A stretch of DNA of 64,000 bases from contig JADJGQ010000002.1 in NCBI GenBank assembly GCA_016708025.1, forward strand, positions 868,001-932,000. The letters are read 5' to 3'. Below the pieces are notes generated by a model that had not been told where the DNA came from, made no database searches, and saw only the letters and a program-made list of their open reading frames with translations. This DNA comes from a bacterium. GTDB lineage: Bacteria; Zixibacteria; MSB-5A5; GN15; FEB-12. This document shows, in pieces, positions 8,857 through 17,270 of the stretch (position 1 is its first letter; each line of letters begins with the position of its first letter). The position numbers were made by a program, and so were the translations under genes.

Positions 8857-11800
8857 ATGAAGCGCATGTCACTTATGATTGCGTTCTTGTGTGCGTTGCT
8901 GGTTGGCTTTACGGCTGATCAGGCTCTGGCTCAGAGCGGCATCGTCCAGCTGGACCATGTCGACGGTCTGGTCAGTGGAACGACCGTGGCGAACAATACG
9001 CCAATTCGCTTTGTATTGCGACTGAACAACGACTCAGGGCAGAAAGCCGACATCTCTATGGGATGGCGCCTGTCTTCACCCGATGGAGCCGTGTGGGACA
9101 GTACCACGCTTGATTCAACCGGCCTGATCAATGTTGACGGCGAGCATACCCTGCTCCGTCGCTTCAATATCGTTATGGCCTTCACGCGGTTCAGTACTGA
9201 TGGTCAGTCTCCCGACACTGTCGGTATTCTGGCCGCAGGTACGCCGACCTCAGCCACCCGCCAGATGCCGGTTGGCTACAATGACACCGCACTCGCGGTG
9301 ATGGCGTGGGTCTCCAATGACGCAAACGCCGGCAAGCATATCTGTATCGACTCTTCCTGGTGGGAACCGGGTGGTGTCTGGAAATGGGTATACAACACGG
9401 GCGTCGGTGTGGAAGATCTCTTCCCGCAGTGGCGCGGGATCAACGGCGAAGCACCCGTCCCCGGTCAGGGATTCTGCTTCCAGTTTGAAGGCGGCGCTGC
9501 GCCGATCGTGCTCGAAGCTGCCCCGGCGGCTTTGACATTTAATGCAACCGAAGGGGGCGCCAATCCGGCGGCCCAGCCGTTTAATATCACCGAGCAGACC
9601 GGTCAGGTAGTGGCCGTCTCTCTCTCCGGTTATGCCGGATGGATCATCCCGAATCCGGCAAGTGGCACCACTCCGCAGGCCGTTTCGGTCGGCGTGAATA
9701 TTGCCGGTCTGGCTCCGGGAACCTATGTTGATACGATCAATGTGGCCGGTGAAGGCTCCACCAACTCCCCGTTCGTAGTTGTGACGCTCAATGTCGCGGC
9801 TCGTCCGAAGGTGCTTGCGGTCACACCGGATACTCTGTTCTTCACCGTTCAGGAACAGGGCTCATTGCCTGTTTTCCAGAACTTTGCCATTTCTGAGACT
9901 GGTGGCGCAGTGATTCCTTTCACCGCCTCCGAGATCTCCGATTTCTTTGGTCTGACCAACCCGTCCGGGAATACTCCCGCCAATGTACGGGTTGATATCA
10001 CGACCTCAAATCTGGCTCCTGGCGATTATTTCGGCACAGTGACCTTCACTTCAGCCGGAGCGACAAACTCTCCGATTCTTAAGACCGTCAAATTGACGGT
10101 GACCACCGCTCCCAAGACGCTGTCAGTGAATCCGACAGTCCTCAATTTCTCAGCGATCGAGGGTGGCTCCAATCCGGCTCCGCAGTCTGTTGCGGTAACG
10201 GAACTCGGTTCTTTCCCCATCACCTTCACGGCGACTGAAAATGCCAGTTGGATCTCAACTGCCAATGCCGTTCTGACCACCCCCGGTGGATTTGATGTCA
10301 ATATCGACATCACCGGCGTGGGCGAAGGCGCTTATACCGACACGATCTTGATCGAAGCTGCTGGTGTGACCAACAGCCCGATCAAAGTTGCGATCAACCT
10401 GACCGTGACCGGTGCCCAGTCAGTTCTTCTGGATACTCATCCGGATACGCTGTACTTCTTCTCGACTGAAAACGGCGCCGCTCCGGATCCGGAGATCATG
10501 GTGATCCGTGAAGTCGGCGGCACCGCGATATCATATATCGCCTCCACCGAATCCCCGTGGATCTTCCTCTCTAAGAATGCGGGAACGACCCCGGACAGCC
10601 TTATCGTGCTGGCCGATATCGTTGATATGCCGGCAGGCGTTTATCTCGACTCCATTATGGTCGAGGCGACTGCTGCGGAAAACTCTCCGCAGTACGTGTA
10701 CGTGAAACTGGAACTTGCTCCATTCCTCTGCCCGACCCTGGTAATTTCTGATACGTTCTATCAGGTCGCTGGTGGCGTGGACGAGATGGTGATGTTCTCC
10801 GACACGATCTCGCTGACCAGCACTGGACAGGATATGGTCTGGATGATCAGCAATCCGTCGAGCGCGTTTACTATCGTACCGATGCTTGGCGCGACTCCCG
10901 ATCAGTTTGTCTTTAGTTACATGGCAACCAAGAGCGAGCCGGGGACCTATACCGACTGCTTTACGCTTATCAGCGGCATTTCAGTACCCGAGGGTGAAAC
11001 TCAGGGTCACCTGATCTGCTCAACTGCAGTAAGCGTCTGTGTGCAGTTGACCGTTGCCGGCACCCAGTGTGCCGACTTGTTGATGACTGATTCAGTCGTC
11101 AGCTTCACGGCGATGGTTGGTGAAGCGCCGACCCCGGCGTTCCGCACGATGACGATCTATGCCAGCGATTCAAGCGCTGTCCAGGTGATGGTCTCCCGTC
11201 CGATGGACGCCAACTGGATCGACTTCGAGAACGAATTCGGCGACACGGTGACTACCGTTGCCGGAATGACACCGTTGACGGTGAAGATCCTGGCGAATTC
11301 GACCGGCTTGTCTGCCGACAACTATTTTGCGGTCGGCGTCATTACTACGTCGGACGAACATATTTGTGAGCCGCGAGCCAAGACGTTTGTGTTCCATCTC
11401 AATGTTGAGGAAAACAATGTCTCCCTCACCGATTCGATTTTGGTAGGAACCGCGGCCGGTACTCCGGGTGGCAAGGCAGTGGTGCCGGTCAACCTGGTTA
11501 CCGAGTGCAACACGATCTCCGGATCAGTTCCGCTTCGCTATAACGGTCTCTATCTTTCAATCGACTCCATCTCGATTGTTGGATCGCGCTTCCCCGAAGG
11601 CGTAGTCTTTATGGAGACCTACGACCTGGATGGTTCCGGCGTGACGATGTCGTTTACCGCTCCTGATATGGACCATGCGGTCCCCGCAGGTTCCGGTCTC
11701 TGGGCGACGATCTTCTTCTCGATAAGCGACGAGACTCCGCTCGGCTCAACCCTGGCGGTTGAAGTCGGCGAACTTGGTCCGTCACTCCTCCGCAATTGCG

Positions 11801-11859
11801 GCGAATTGATAGAGAACGTTATCCCCTGGCTTCGCCGAGGGATACCTGGTCATCGATGA
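8857..11859 (+). CDS. Exported BACON-repeat / cohesin-like protein, N-terminal part (frameshifted)
   Basis: From ATG 8857 (AGGAGA 6 bases upstream) the product starts with a signal peptide ending ADQALAQ. An N-terminal beta domain (about 25-215) is followed by tandem repeats of about 90 residues with the BACON-like pattern 'LxFxAxEGGxNPxxQxxxIxExG...WI...GTTP...xVxxxxxxLxxGxYxDTIxVxxxxxxNSPxxVxVxLxV'. At least five copies lie between about 220 and 870. The last 140 residues (from VSLTDSILVGTAAGTPGGKAVVPV) look like a cohesin domain. The frame ends prematurely at 11859 with an unrelated tail (WLRRGIPGHR). Removing one C from CCCC at 11823-11826 continues it as VIPGFAEGYLVIDEIMTDT into the next ORF, giving one protein of 1592 residues. 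Confidence 0.85.
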   Translation: MKRMSLMIAFLCALLVGFTADQALAQSGIVQLDHVDGLVSGTTVANNTPIRFVLRLNNDSGQKADISMGWRLSSPDGAVWDSTTLDSTGLINVDGEHTLLRRFNIVMAFTRFSTDGQSPDTVGILAAGTPTSATRQMPVGYNDTALAVMAWVSNDANAGKHICIDSSWWEPGGVWKWVYNTGVGVEDLFPQWRGINGEAPVPGQGFCFQFEGGAAPIVLEAAPAALTFNATEGGANPAAQPFNITEQTGQVVAVSLSGYAGWIIPNPASGTTPQAVSVGVNIAGLAPGTYVDTINVAGEGSTNSPFVVVTLNVAARPKVLAVTPDTLFFTVQEQGSLPVFQNFAISETGGAVIPFTASEISDFFGLTNPSGNTPANVRVDITTSNLAPGDYFGTVTFTSAGATNSPILKTVKLTVTTAPKTLSVNPTVLNFSAIEGGSNPAPQSVAVTELGSFPITFTATENASWISTANAVLTTPGGFDVNIDITGVGEGAYTDTILIEAAGVTNSPIKVAINLTVTGAQSVLLDTHPDTLYFFSTENGAAPDPEIMVIREVGGTAISYIASTESPWIFLSKNAGTTPDSLIVLADIVDMPAGVYLDSIMVEATAAENSPQYVYVKLELAPFLCPTLVISDTFYQVAGGVDEMVMFSDTISLTSTGQDMVWMISNPSSAFTIVPMLGATPDQFVFSYMATKSEPGTYTDCFTLISGISVPEGETQGHLICSTAVSVCVQLTVAGTQCADLLMTDSVVSFTAMVGEAPTPAFRTMTIYASDSSAVQVMVSRPMDANWIDFENEFGDTVTTVAGMTPLTVKILANSTGLSADNYFAVGVITTSDEHICEPRAKTFVFHLNVEENNVSLTDSILVGTAAGTPGGKAVVPVNLVTECNTISGSVPLRYNGLYLSIDSISIVGSRFPEGVVFMETYDLDGSGVTMSFTAPDMDHAVPAGSGLWATIFFSISDETPLGSTLAVEVGELGPSLLRNCGELIENVIPWLRRGIPGHR

Positions 11860-11863
11860 GATC

Positions 11864-13636
11864 ATGACCGACACTATTTGCGGCTACGTGACCGACGAAG
11901 AAGGCATGTCGATCGCCGGCGCGACGGTTGAACTCTGGGCGAACTGGCCATACGGCAGCCCAGTGGCGACCACAACCACCAACGAAAACGGTGCGTTCTT
12001 CTTCGGTGGTGAGCATCCGACTCCGTACGATCTTTATGCGTACGCGTCCGGATACTATCCGAACTGGAAGCTCGAAAACTACGGCACGCAGTGCGGTACG
12101 ATCGAACTGCGCCAGCTGCAGGAGCTGATCCCGGTTGATCGCTGGGTTGACTACTACTGCGGTTTTGCCACGCTCGATGATTCGATCGCTCTGCCGATCG
12201 GAACGGTCGTCGAAGTGAAAGATGCCGATGGTACCCTGGCTGGTCGCCAGATCGTCACCGAACCGGGTGTCATTCGGTTCATGCCGGTCTATCGTGACTC
12301 TGCCGGTTCTGATATTGATGAAGGCGCCGAGACCGGCGACATGCTCTGGTTCTACGTGAACGGTATGATCGCTGAAACCTCGCCCTCCGAAGTGATATAT
12401 CCTGCCGACTACGCGCAGGTTGAAGTCTGTGTCAATGGTTCGCTCCGTGGCGGCAAGGTTTGCCAGTTGATGGAAGGCTGGAACCTGGTTTCCTGGAATG
12501 TCGATACGCCGACTGATTCGATTGAAGCAGTTCTCGGCGAGATCATGGAATGTGTGGAAGTCGTGCTCGGATTCGAGGGTGGCGGACTCACCTATGATCC
12601 GGAACTCGAGCAGTTCTCGACTCTCTGGCAGACCGACCATATGAGCGGCTACTGGATCAAGGTCAAGACCGGTTGCTCACCTGAATTGAGACTGGCTGGT
12701 TCCGTGGTCCCGGCGAATACGCCGATCCCGGTCTACCGCGGCTGGAACCTCGTGAGCTATCTGCCCGAAATGACCATGATCCCCGAAGATGCATTGGTCA
12801 GCGTGAATGACCACCTGTTGATCGCTTATGGATACGATAACGGTATCCAGGTCCATCAGCCGGGCATGGGCGACTTCAATACTCTCGAAGAGATGATGAC
12901 TTGCCACGGCTACTGGATGAAGCTCTCGACAGACGATGTCCTGATCTATCCGGGTGGCGAGACACCGGTCCTGACGACCGCCATTGAGTCTCCGTATGCA
13001 GCGGCGGCCCGCGTCTCCGCGGCGACCGACGTCAATACCACGATCGCCTGGGTGAACCTCTACTCGCGTGATCTGACAGTTGATGGTCGGACAGTGAAGG
13101 CTGGTTCTTCGATCGAAGCGTACAGCCTGTCCGGAACAAAGATCGGTTCATTCAGAATGCAGCGCGACGGACAGTTCGGCTTTATGCCGGTCTACTCCGA
13201 TGCCGGCCTGAATGAGAATATTACCGGTCTGAAGCCGGGTGAGAAGTTCACGCTCCGCGTGAATGGCGAAGATGTCAACGAGACCATCGTCTGGACCACC
13301 ACTGGTGACCGGATCGAACTGGGTCGTTTGACCACGGCGACGGGCGGTACTCTGCCGGGCAGCTTCTCGCTGGCGCAGAACTATCCGAACCCGTTCAACC
13401 CGACGACGACTATCTCCTTCAGCCTCCCGTCCAAGGGTACGGCGAAGATTGAGATCTATAACGTTCTTGGTAAGCTGGTGGCTGTGCCGTTTAACGGCTC
13501 GGTCGAAGCTGGTGAGCATCAGGTGGTCTGGAATGGTAAGAACGAAACTGGCGAAGCGGTTGCTTCGGGAGTGTACTTCTACCGACTGACTGCCGATAAC
13601 TATACCGATACCAAGAAGATGATGCTGCTGAAGTAA
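11864..13636 (+). CDS. C-terminal part of the same exported protein, with sorting domain
   Basis: The frame is open back to 11825, and no ribosome site precedes the nominal ATG 11864, so this is almost certainly the continuation of the preceding ORF rather than a gene of its own. It begins with a carboxypeptidase-regulatory-like (CnaB-type) beta-sandwich (ICGYVTDEEGMSIAGATVEL...). Next come segments with the repeated pattern 'GWNLVSWNVDTP/GWNLVSYLPEM' also seen in other FCB surface proteins, a short beta domain, and the C-terminal sorting domain from FSLAQNYPNPFNPTTTISF to the end KKMMLLK. This suggests export by a type IX-like route and surface attachment or release. Confidence 0.85.
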   Translation: MTDTICGYVTDEEGMSIAGATVELWANWPYGSPVATTTTNENGAFFFGGEHPTPYDLYAYASGYYPNWKLENYGTQCGTIELRQLQELIPVDRWVDYYCGFATLDDSIALPIGTVVEVKDADGTLAGRQIVTEPGVIRFMPVYRDSAGSDIDEGAETGDMLWFYVNGMIAETSPSEVIYPADYAQVEVCVNGSLRGGKVCQLMEGWNLVSWNVDTPTDSIEAVLGEIMECVEVVLGFEGGGLTYDPELEQFSTLWQTDHMSGYWIKVKTGCSPELRLAGSVVPANTPIPVYRGWNLVSYLPEMTMIPEDALVSVNDHLLIAYGYDNGIQVHQPGMGDFNTLEEMMTCHGYWMKLSTDDVLIYPGGETPVLTTAIESPYAAAARVSAATDVNTTIAWVNLYSRDLTVDGRTVKAGSSIEAYSLSGTKIGSFRMQRDGQFGFMPVYSDAGLNENITGLKPGEKFTLRVNGEDVNETIVWTTTGDRIELGRLTTATGGTLPGSFSLAQNYPNPFNPTTTISFSLPSKGTAKIEIYNVLGKLVAVPFNGSVEAGEHQVVWNGKNETGEAVASGVYFYRLTADNYTDTKKMMLLK

Positions 13637-13654
13637 GCATCGTTGCAAGACGTT

Positions 13655-13680
13655 CCGGCCGGCTGGCTTAAGCCGGCCGG
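13655..13680 (+). terminator. GC-rich hairpin between two sorting-domain genes
   Basis: CCGGCCGGC (13655-13663) pairs perfectly with GCCGGCCGG (13672-13680) across an 8-base loop. It begins 18 bases after the upstream stop and ends 21 bases before the next start. There is no U-tract, so it is more likely an mRNA-stability or partial-termination element than a full intrinsic terminator. Confidence 0.45.
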
Positions 13681-13701
13681 ACACTAACTGGCGGTGAAGA
13701 A

Positions 13702-14736
13702 GTGAAAAGACGTATTACGTTACATCTGACTGTCATACTGGCGATGACGATGCTGGCAACCCTGGCCTCGGCACAGCCGTATCCTGGACCGTTTTTTGTC
13801 AATTTCTACAGCTCGGCGAGTCTGTACAACGGTGTACCAGTCCCAGTCGGATCGATCATCCGGGCCTATGATCCTGACGGAGTACTCTCCGGTATGGACA
13901 CGGTGGGGATCGGACCATCCAACGCGGCCGGATTCTTTGGCTTTATGAACGTGTATGGTGACCAGCCCAGCACGGCGGGCCTTGATGAAGGACCGATCAA
14001 CGGCGACAGCCTCAGTTTCACGATCAATGGTCGTCCGGCGACCGTTGTTTCCGGCGATCCCACGTATACTGAATCAGCTCAAAAGGAACTGGTCCTTTCC
14101 GCGACTGCGGCAAGCGTGGCGATGACTGTGATCGAGATCCCGGGCGACGACGCGGCGACGTTTAATCGGACAATCCGCTTCACGGTGAAAGTTCGCAATG
14201 ACGGCACGGGCGAGGATTTCTATCATATCTCGACCAGCCACAGCGATACGAGTTTCCACTCGATCGTGCTTGATTCGTTCGTGTACGCTCAGCCGGGTGA
14301 TACGGTCTCGGTGGAATTTGAAGTTCGTACGCCGATCTTCGCCTCCTCCCTCGACACGGTTGACGTGATCTCCTACACCGTTAATTCCGGGATCGACCCG
14401 TCGCAGACCTACTCCGATGACGTGAATTTGTATCTGTCGATCACCGATGTACCGGATGGCGGCAATCTGCCGCGCGGTTTTGCGCTGAACCAGAACTATC
14501 CGAACCCGTTCAACCCGACAACGACGATCTCGTTCACGTTGCCGCGGTCGAGCGAAGTTCGCCTTGAGGTCTTTGATATTCTCGGGCGCTCGGTTGAGAG
14601 CCGCGATCTGGGGTATCGATCGGTTGGTGATCATGCAGTTGAGTACGATGCTTCAGCGTTAAGCAGCGGCGTCTATTTCTACCGTCTGGTGACCGACTAT
14701 GCCCAGCAATCCAGAAAGATGTTGCTGGTCAAATAG
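13702..14736 (+). CDS. Exported protein with type IX-like sorting domain
   Basis: 344 residues from GTG 13702 (GGTGAAG upstream). The signal peptide ends LASAQ. Residues 25-130 resemble part of the preceding protein's C-terminal region ('SIIRAYDPDGVLSGMDTVG...FGFMNVYGD' against 'IEAYSLSGTKIGSFRMQ...GFMPVYSD'), a small beta domain that carries export-linked modules in these bacteria. A second beta domain (about 135-245) is followed by the sorting domain from FALNQNYPNPFNPTTTISF to KMLLVK. It is co-oriented with and 65 bases after the large BACON/cohesin gene, so the two probably share a transcript. No enzymatic motif is seen; a structural or adhesive surface role is inferred. Confidence 0.85.
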   Translation: MKRRITLHLTVILAMTMLATLASAQPYPGPFFVNFYSSASLYNGVPVPVGSIIRAYDPDGVLSGMDTVGIGPSNAAGFFGFMNVYGDQPSTAGLDEGPINGDSLSFTINGRPATVVSGDPTYTESAQKELVLSATAASVAMTVIEIPGDDAATFNRTIRFTVKVRNDGTGEDFYHISTSHSDTSFHSIVLDSFVYAQPGDTVSVEFEVRTPIFASSLDTVDVISYTVNSGIDPSQTYSDDVNLYLSITDVPDGGNLPRGFALNQNYPNPFNPTTTISFTLPRSSEVRLEVFDILGRSVESRDLGYRSVGDHAVEYDASALSSGVYFYRLVTDYAQQSRKMLLVK

Positions 14737-14757
14737 GGAACAGCCCAAGTAGAGAAG

Positions 14758-14785
14758 AGCCCCGAGAGCGATCTTGGGGCTTTTT
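14758..14785 (+). terminator. Rho-independent terminator
   Basis: AGCCCCGAG (14758-14766) pairs with CTTGGGGCT (14773-14781), with one G-T pair, and runs into TTTTT. It lies 22 bases after the stop of the sorting-domain gene and closes that unit. Confidence 0.85.
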
Positions 14786-14852
14786 CTTTGTCTGCAGACC
14801 CCGGAAAACCGGCTAAGAAAAACTATTGCCCGCATCTGAAAAGGCCGATATT

Positions 14853-15878
14853 ATGGAGACTGCCGATAACCTGCAGTATCAAGGGAAAATTGTGCCATTA
14901 CGATTGAAAGTAGCCGGCAAAACCGACAAGGGTCTGGTCAGGCCGGGGAACGAAGATCATCTCCATCTCGATCTGAAAAACAACGTCTTTGCCATTTGTG
15001 ATGGTATGGGCGGTGCTCAGGCGGGCGAGGTTGCCTCTTATCTCGCCGGTGAGGTGCTGCATCGTTCGTTCAACCAATTTTCCAATCAGTTATTGGATGA
15101 TCCTGCGCTCAATTTTGACGCCCCGGTCCCGGCGACCGGCGGTCTGTTGCTCAGAGCGATCAGGTTGGCCAACAGAGCCATCTTCCGCAAATCTGCCGCT
15201 GATTCCGCGCTGTCGGGGATGGGGACGACGATCGTTGCCCTGGCCTTCGAGGCGGACCATATTACTATCGCCCACGTTGGCGACAGCCGGGCCTACCGCC
15301 TCGAGCAGAAGGCGCTGATTCCGCTGACCATCGACCATAGCTGGCTGAACGAAATTCAGCGTTCGCAGCAGATCACGATCGAGGAAGCCAGCAATATCGT
15401 CGGCAAGAATATCATCACCCGTGCCCTGGGGGTTCGGGAATGGGTGGATGTAGATTATCGCGCGCTCAAGGTCCAGGCGGGGGAGATATTCATCCTCTGT
15501 TCCGACGGCCTCTGCGGCTATTCCGATGATGACGAGATCCAAAAAGTGGCGGTCAAGTATCGCGAAAACGTTGACGATATTGTAGATAACCTGGTTCGAT
15601 TGGCGCTGGATCGCGGCGCGCCAGATAACGTCACCGTTGTGGCTGTTCAGGTTGTAGAGACCACCTCCACCGGCTTGCCGACCAGTGAAACAGCAACTCT
15701 GGCTCATGAATCGGATAGTACGCTGGGGGCGGAAGACCGATGGCTGGAGAAGTTTGAAGCCACTCCGCAGCCGGCTGTAGAGTCAACTCATAAGCCCAAC
15801 AAGGCATTCCTGATCGGAATGTTCGCCCTCTTTGCCGTTATCTCCGTGCTGATCATCGTCTTCGGACAAGGGAAATGA
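14853..15878 (+). CDS. PP2C-family Ser/Thr protein phosphatase (Stp1-like), membrane anchored
   Basis: Metal-dependent protein phosphatase, 341 residues from ATG 14853. The PP2C core carries the usual motifs in order: GLVRPGNEDH, CDGMGGAQAGEVAS, GMGTTIVAL, HVGDSRAYR, ILCSDGLCGYSDDDEI and APDNVTVV, supplying the Asp ligands for the Mn2+/Mg2+ pair. After a polar linker, one hydrophobic segment (FLIGMFALFAVISVLIIVF) near the C-terminus anchors it in the membrane with the catalytic domain in the cytoplasm. In bacteria such enzymes reverse PknB-type phosphorylation. The nearest kinase in this window is about 5 kb away, on the other strand. A TTG start at 14826 is possible but lacks support. Confidence 0.93.
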   Translation: METADNLQYQGKIVPLRLKVAGKTDKGLVRPGNEDHLHLDLKNNVFAICDGMGGAQAGEVASYLAGEVLHRSFNQFSNQLLDDPALNFDAPVPATGGLLLRAIRLANRAIFRKSAADSALSGMGTTIVALAFEADHITIAHVGDSRAYRLEQKALIPLTIDHSWLNEIQRSQQITIEEASNIVGKNIITRALGVREWVDVDYRALKVQAGEIFILCSDGLCGYSDDDEIQKVAVKYRENVDDIVDNLVRLALDRGAPDNVTVVAVQVVETTSTGLPTSETATLAHESDSTLGAEDRWLEKFEATPQPAVESTHKPNKAFLIGMFALFAVISVLIIVFGQGK

Positions 15879-15891
15879 CCCCGAAAATCGG

Positions 15892-15920
15892 TTGACAACC
15901 CTACCTCTTGTTTGCTAAGT
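15892..15920 (+). promoter_or_regulatory. Promoter for tRNA-Arg
   Basis: TTGACA (15892-15897), 17-base spacer, CTAAGT (15915-15920). The predicted start is about 18 bases upstream of the mature tRNA 5' end. Confidence 0.65.
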
Positions 15921-15944
15921 TGGTCCTTCCAACGACACAAACAT

Positions 15945-16018
15945 GCGCCCGTAGCTCAACTGGATAGAGCGTCTGGCTACGGACCAGAAGGTTTCGGGTT
16001 CAAATCCTGACGGGCGTA
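15945..16018 (+). tRNA. tRNA-Arg (anticodon ACG)
   Basis: The cloverleaf folds fully. The acceptor stem is GCGCCCG with CGGGCGT, and the D-arm contains AGCTCAACTGGATAGAGC. The anticodon stem TCTGG/CCAGA encloses loop CTACGGA (anticodon ACG, normally modified to ICG). The T-arm has TTCAAAT and the discriminator is A. CCA is not encoded. Confidence 0.95.
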
Positions 16019-16048
16019 CTTTTTTCTTCCACCTGGGAGGGTGTCGTC

Positions 16049-16783
16049 ATGGAACACCAAGCGTTTTCTCCAAAACAACGGCTCCTTGATCTCAAACCAC
16101 TAGGTACGTTAACTAACGTGGTGATTCTTGCCCTCATCGTTTGTGCGGTCCTCTCCGTCCTGCAGGGCCTCAACATTGTCTCCGAAATTGAATTGCTCAG
16201 TCGGATCAAGGCAGGGGACGAGGTCCTTGAGGCAGAGGCTGTCACGATTGAAGAGAGAATTGATCAACTGGTCTGGCTTCAGCTTGGGGCTTTCCTTTTC
16301 AGCGGAATACTTTTCATAACATGGTTCCATCGCGCTTATGCAAACGTCGCTCAGTGGTCTCCCGACGGCACAGCATACGCTACGAAATGGGCGGTGATTG
16401 GATGGCTCATTCCGATCCTCCACGTCGTACGCCCATATCAGATCGCTAAGGAGATCTGGACCAAATGCTGTGTCCGTCAATCTCCTAACGTATTCGCGGT
16501 GGCTGCACCGTCAGGTACCAGTCTCATTGGTTATTGGTGGGGGGCGGCCTTGCTCATGGGGGCATTGGACAGGATTGGATTCCAGTGGTCGCAACATGCT
16601 GAGACAATCGAACAGGCCTTAGTGGCCGGCTACATCATAGTCGCATCCGAAAGCATGACCGTCATCGCCGCATTCATTGCCATGTCCTTTGTGCGCGAAC
16701 TCTCGGCCAGACATGAACGGGCGATCCGCTCCTATCAGTCGCCGATCGCGATCGATGGACTCATGCAAACACGGATGTCATAA
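16049..16783 (+). CDS. DUF4328 family membrane protein
   Basis: 244 residues with four to five hydrophobic segments. It matches DUF4328 by the pattern 'WFHRAYANVAQWSPDGTAYATKWAVIGWLIPILHVVRPYQIAKEIW', where a W..PI.N..RPYQ motif is diagnostic. The function of the family is unknown; it is often near signalling or envelope genes. Ribosome site GGGAGGG upstream of ATG 16049. It begins 30 bases after the tRNA-Arg, so read-through from the tRNA promoter is possible. Confidence 0.85.
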   Translation: MEHQAFSPKQRLLDLKPLGTLTNVVILALIVCAVLSVLQGLNIVSEIELLSRIKAGDEVLEAEAVTIEERIDQLVWLQLGAFLFSGILFITWFHRAYANVAQWSPDGTAYATKWAVIGWLIPILHVVRPYQIAKEIWTKCCVRQSPNVFAVAAPSGTSLIGYWWGAALLMGALDRIGFQWSQHAETIEQALVAGYIIVASESMTVIAAFIAMSFVRELSARHERAIRSYQSPIAIDGLMQTRMS

Positions 16784-16811
16784 CTCTGACTTCTGAGCAA
16801 AAGGATGCACC

Positions 16812-17192
16812 ATGACCGCTAATGGCCTCTTCCGGAAAGTAGATACCGTCATGCTCCGCGTCGCTGATCTGGAAAAGTCGCGCGCCTGGTATCGTGAAAA
16901 ACTGGGTGTGAAAGAGCTGTTCGGCGAAAAGAAAGAGAACCTGGTGGTCATCTCATTTGGCGGAGATACCTCCATAACGCTCTGGCAACTCAAAGAGGGT
17001 CAATCGTTGACTCCGGGGGCCAAAACCGGTTGCTTCCCTATCCTGATGTCCGATGATGTTCGCAGGGCACACCGAACCCTGTCCGAACGCGGCGTGCAGA
17101 CCGAACCGGTGCAGTCCGGCGGATCAGTTCAGTGGTTCGCGTTTTACGATCTGGATGGGAATCGGATCGAGGTGTGCGAAGTGTTCGCCTAG
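16812..17192 (+). CDS. VOC (glyoxalase/bleomycin resistance-like) family protein
   Basis: 126 residues forming one VOC unit (two beta-alpha-beta3 halves). Recognisable parts are the start 'VDTVMLRVADLEKSRAWYREKLGV', the central FGGDTSITLWQL, and the C-terminal 'VQWFAFYDLDGNRIEVCEVF', where D-x-D-G-N-x-x-E supplies a metal ligand. Substrate cannot be inferred; many members are metal-dependent isomerases, lyases or dioxygenases. AAGGATG precedes ATG 16812. The gene is followed by a bidirectional terminator shared with the convergent protease gene. Confidence 0.88.
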   Translation: MTANGLFRKVDTVMLRVADLEKSRAWYREKLGVKELFGEKKENLVVISFGGDTSITLWQLKEGQSLTPGAKTGCFPILMSDDVRRAHRTLSERGVQTEPVQSGGSVQWFAFYDLDGNRIEVCEVFA

Positions 17193-17216
17193 TCCACAAG
17201 AAATTTTCGATTCAAT

Positions 17217-17248
17217 AAAAAAGCCCGGCAATCAGCCGGGCTTTTTTT
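17217..17248. terminator. Bidirectional terminator
   Basis: A-tract, AAGCCCGGC, loop AATCA, GCCGGGCTT, T7. It serves the VOC gene (plus) and the convergent subtilase gene (minus), whose stop is 23 bases away. Confidence 0.9.
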
Positions 17249-17270
17249 GTCAGATTGACTCTGAATCAGA

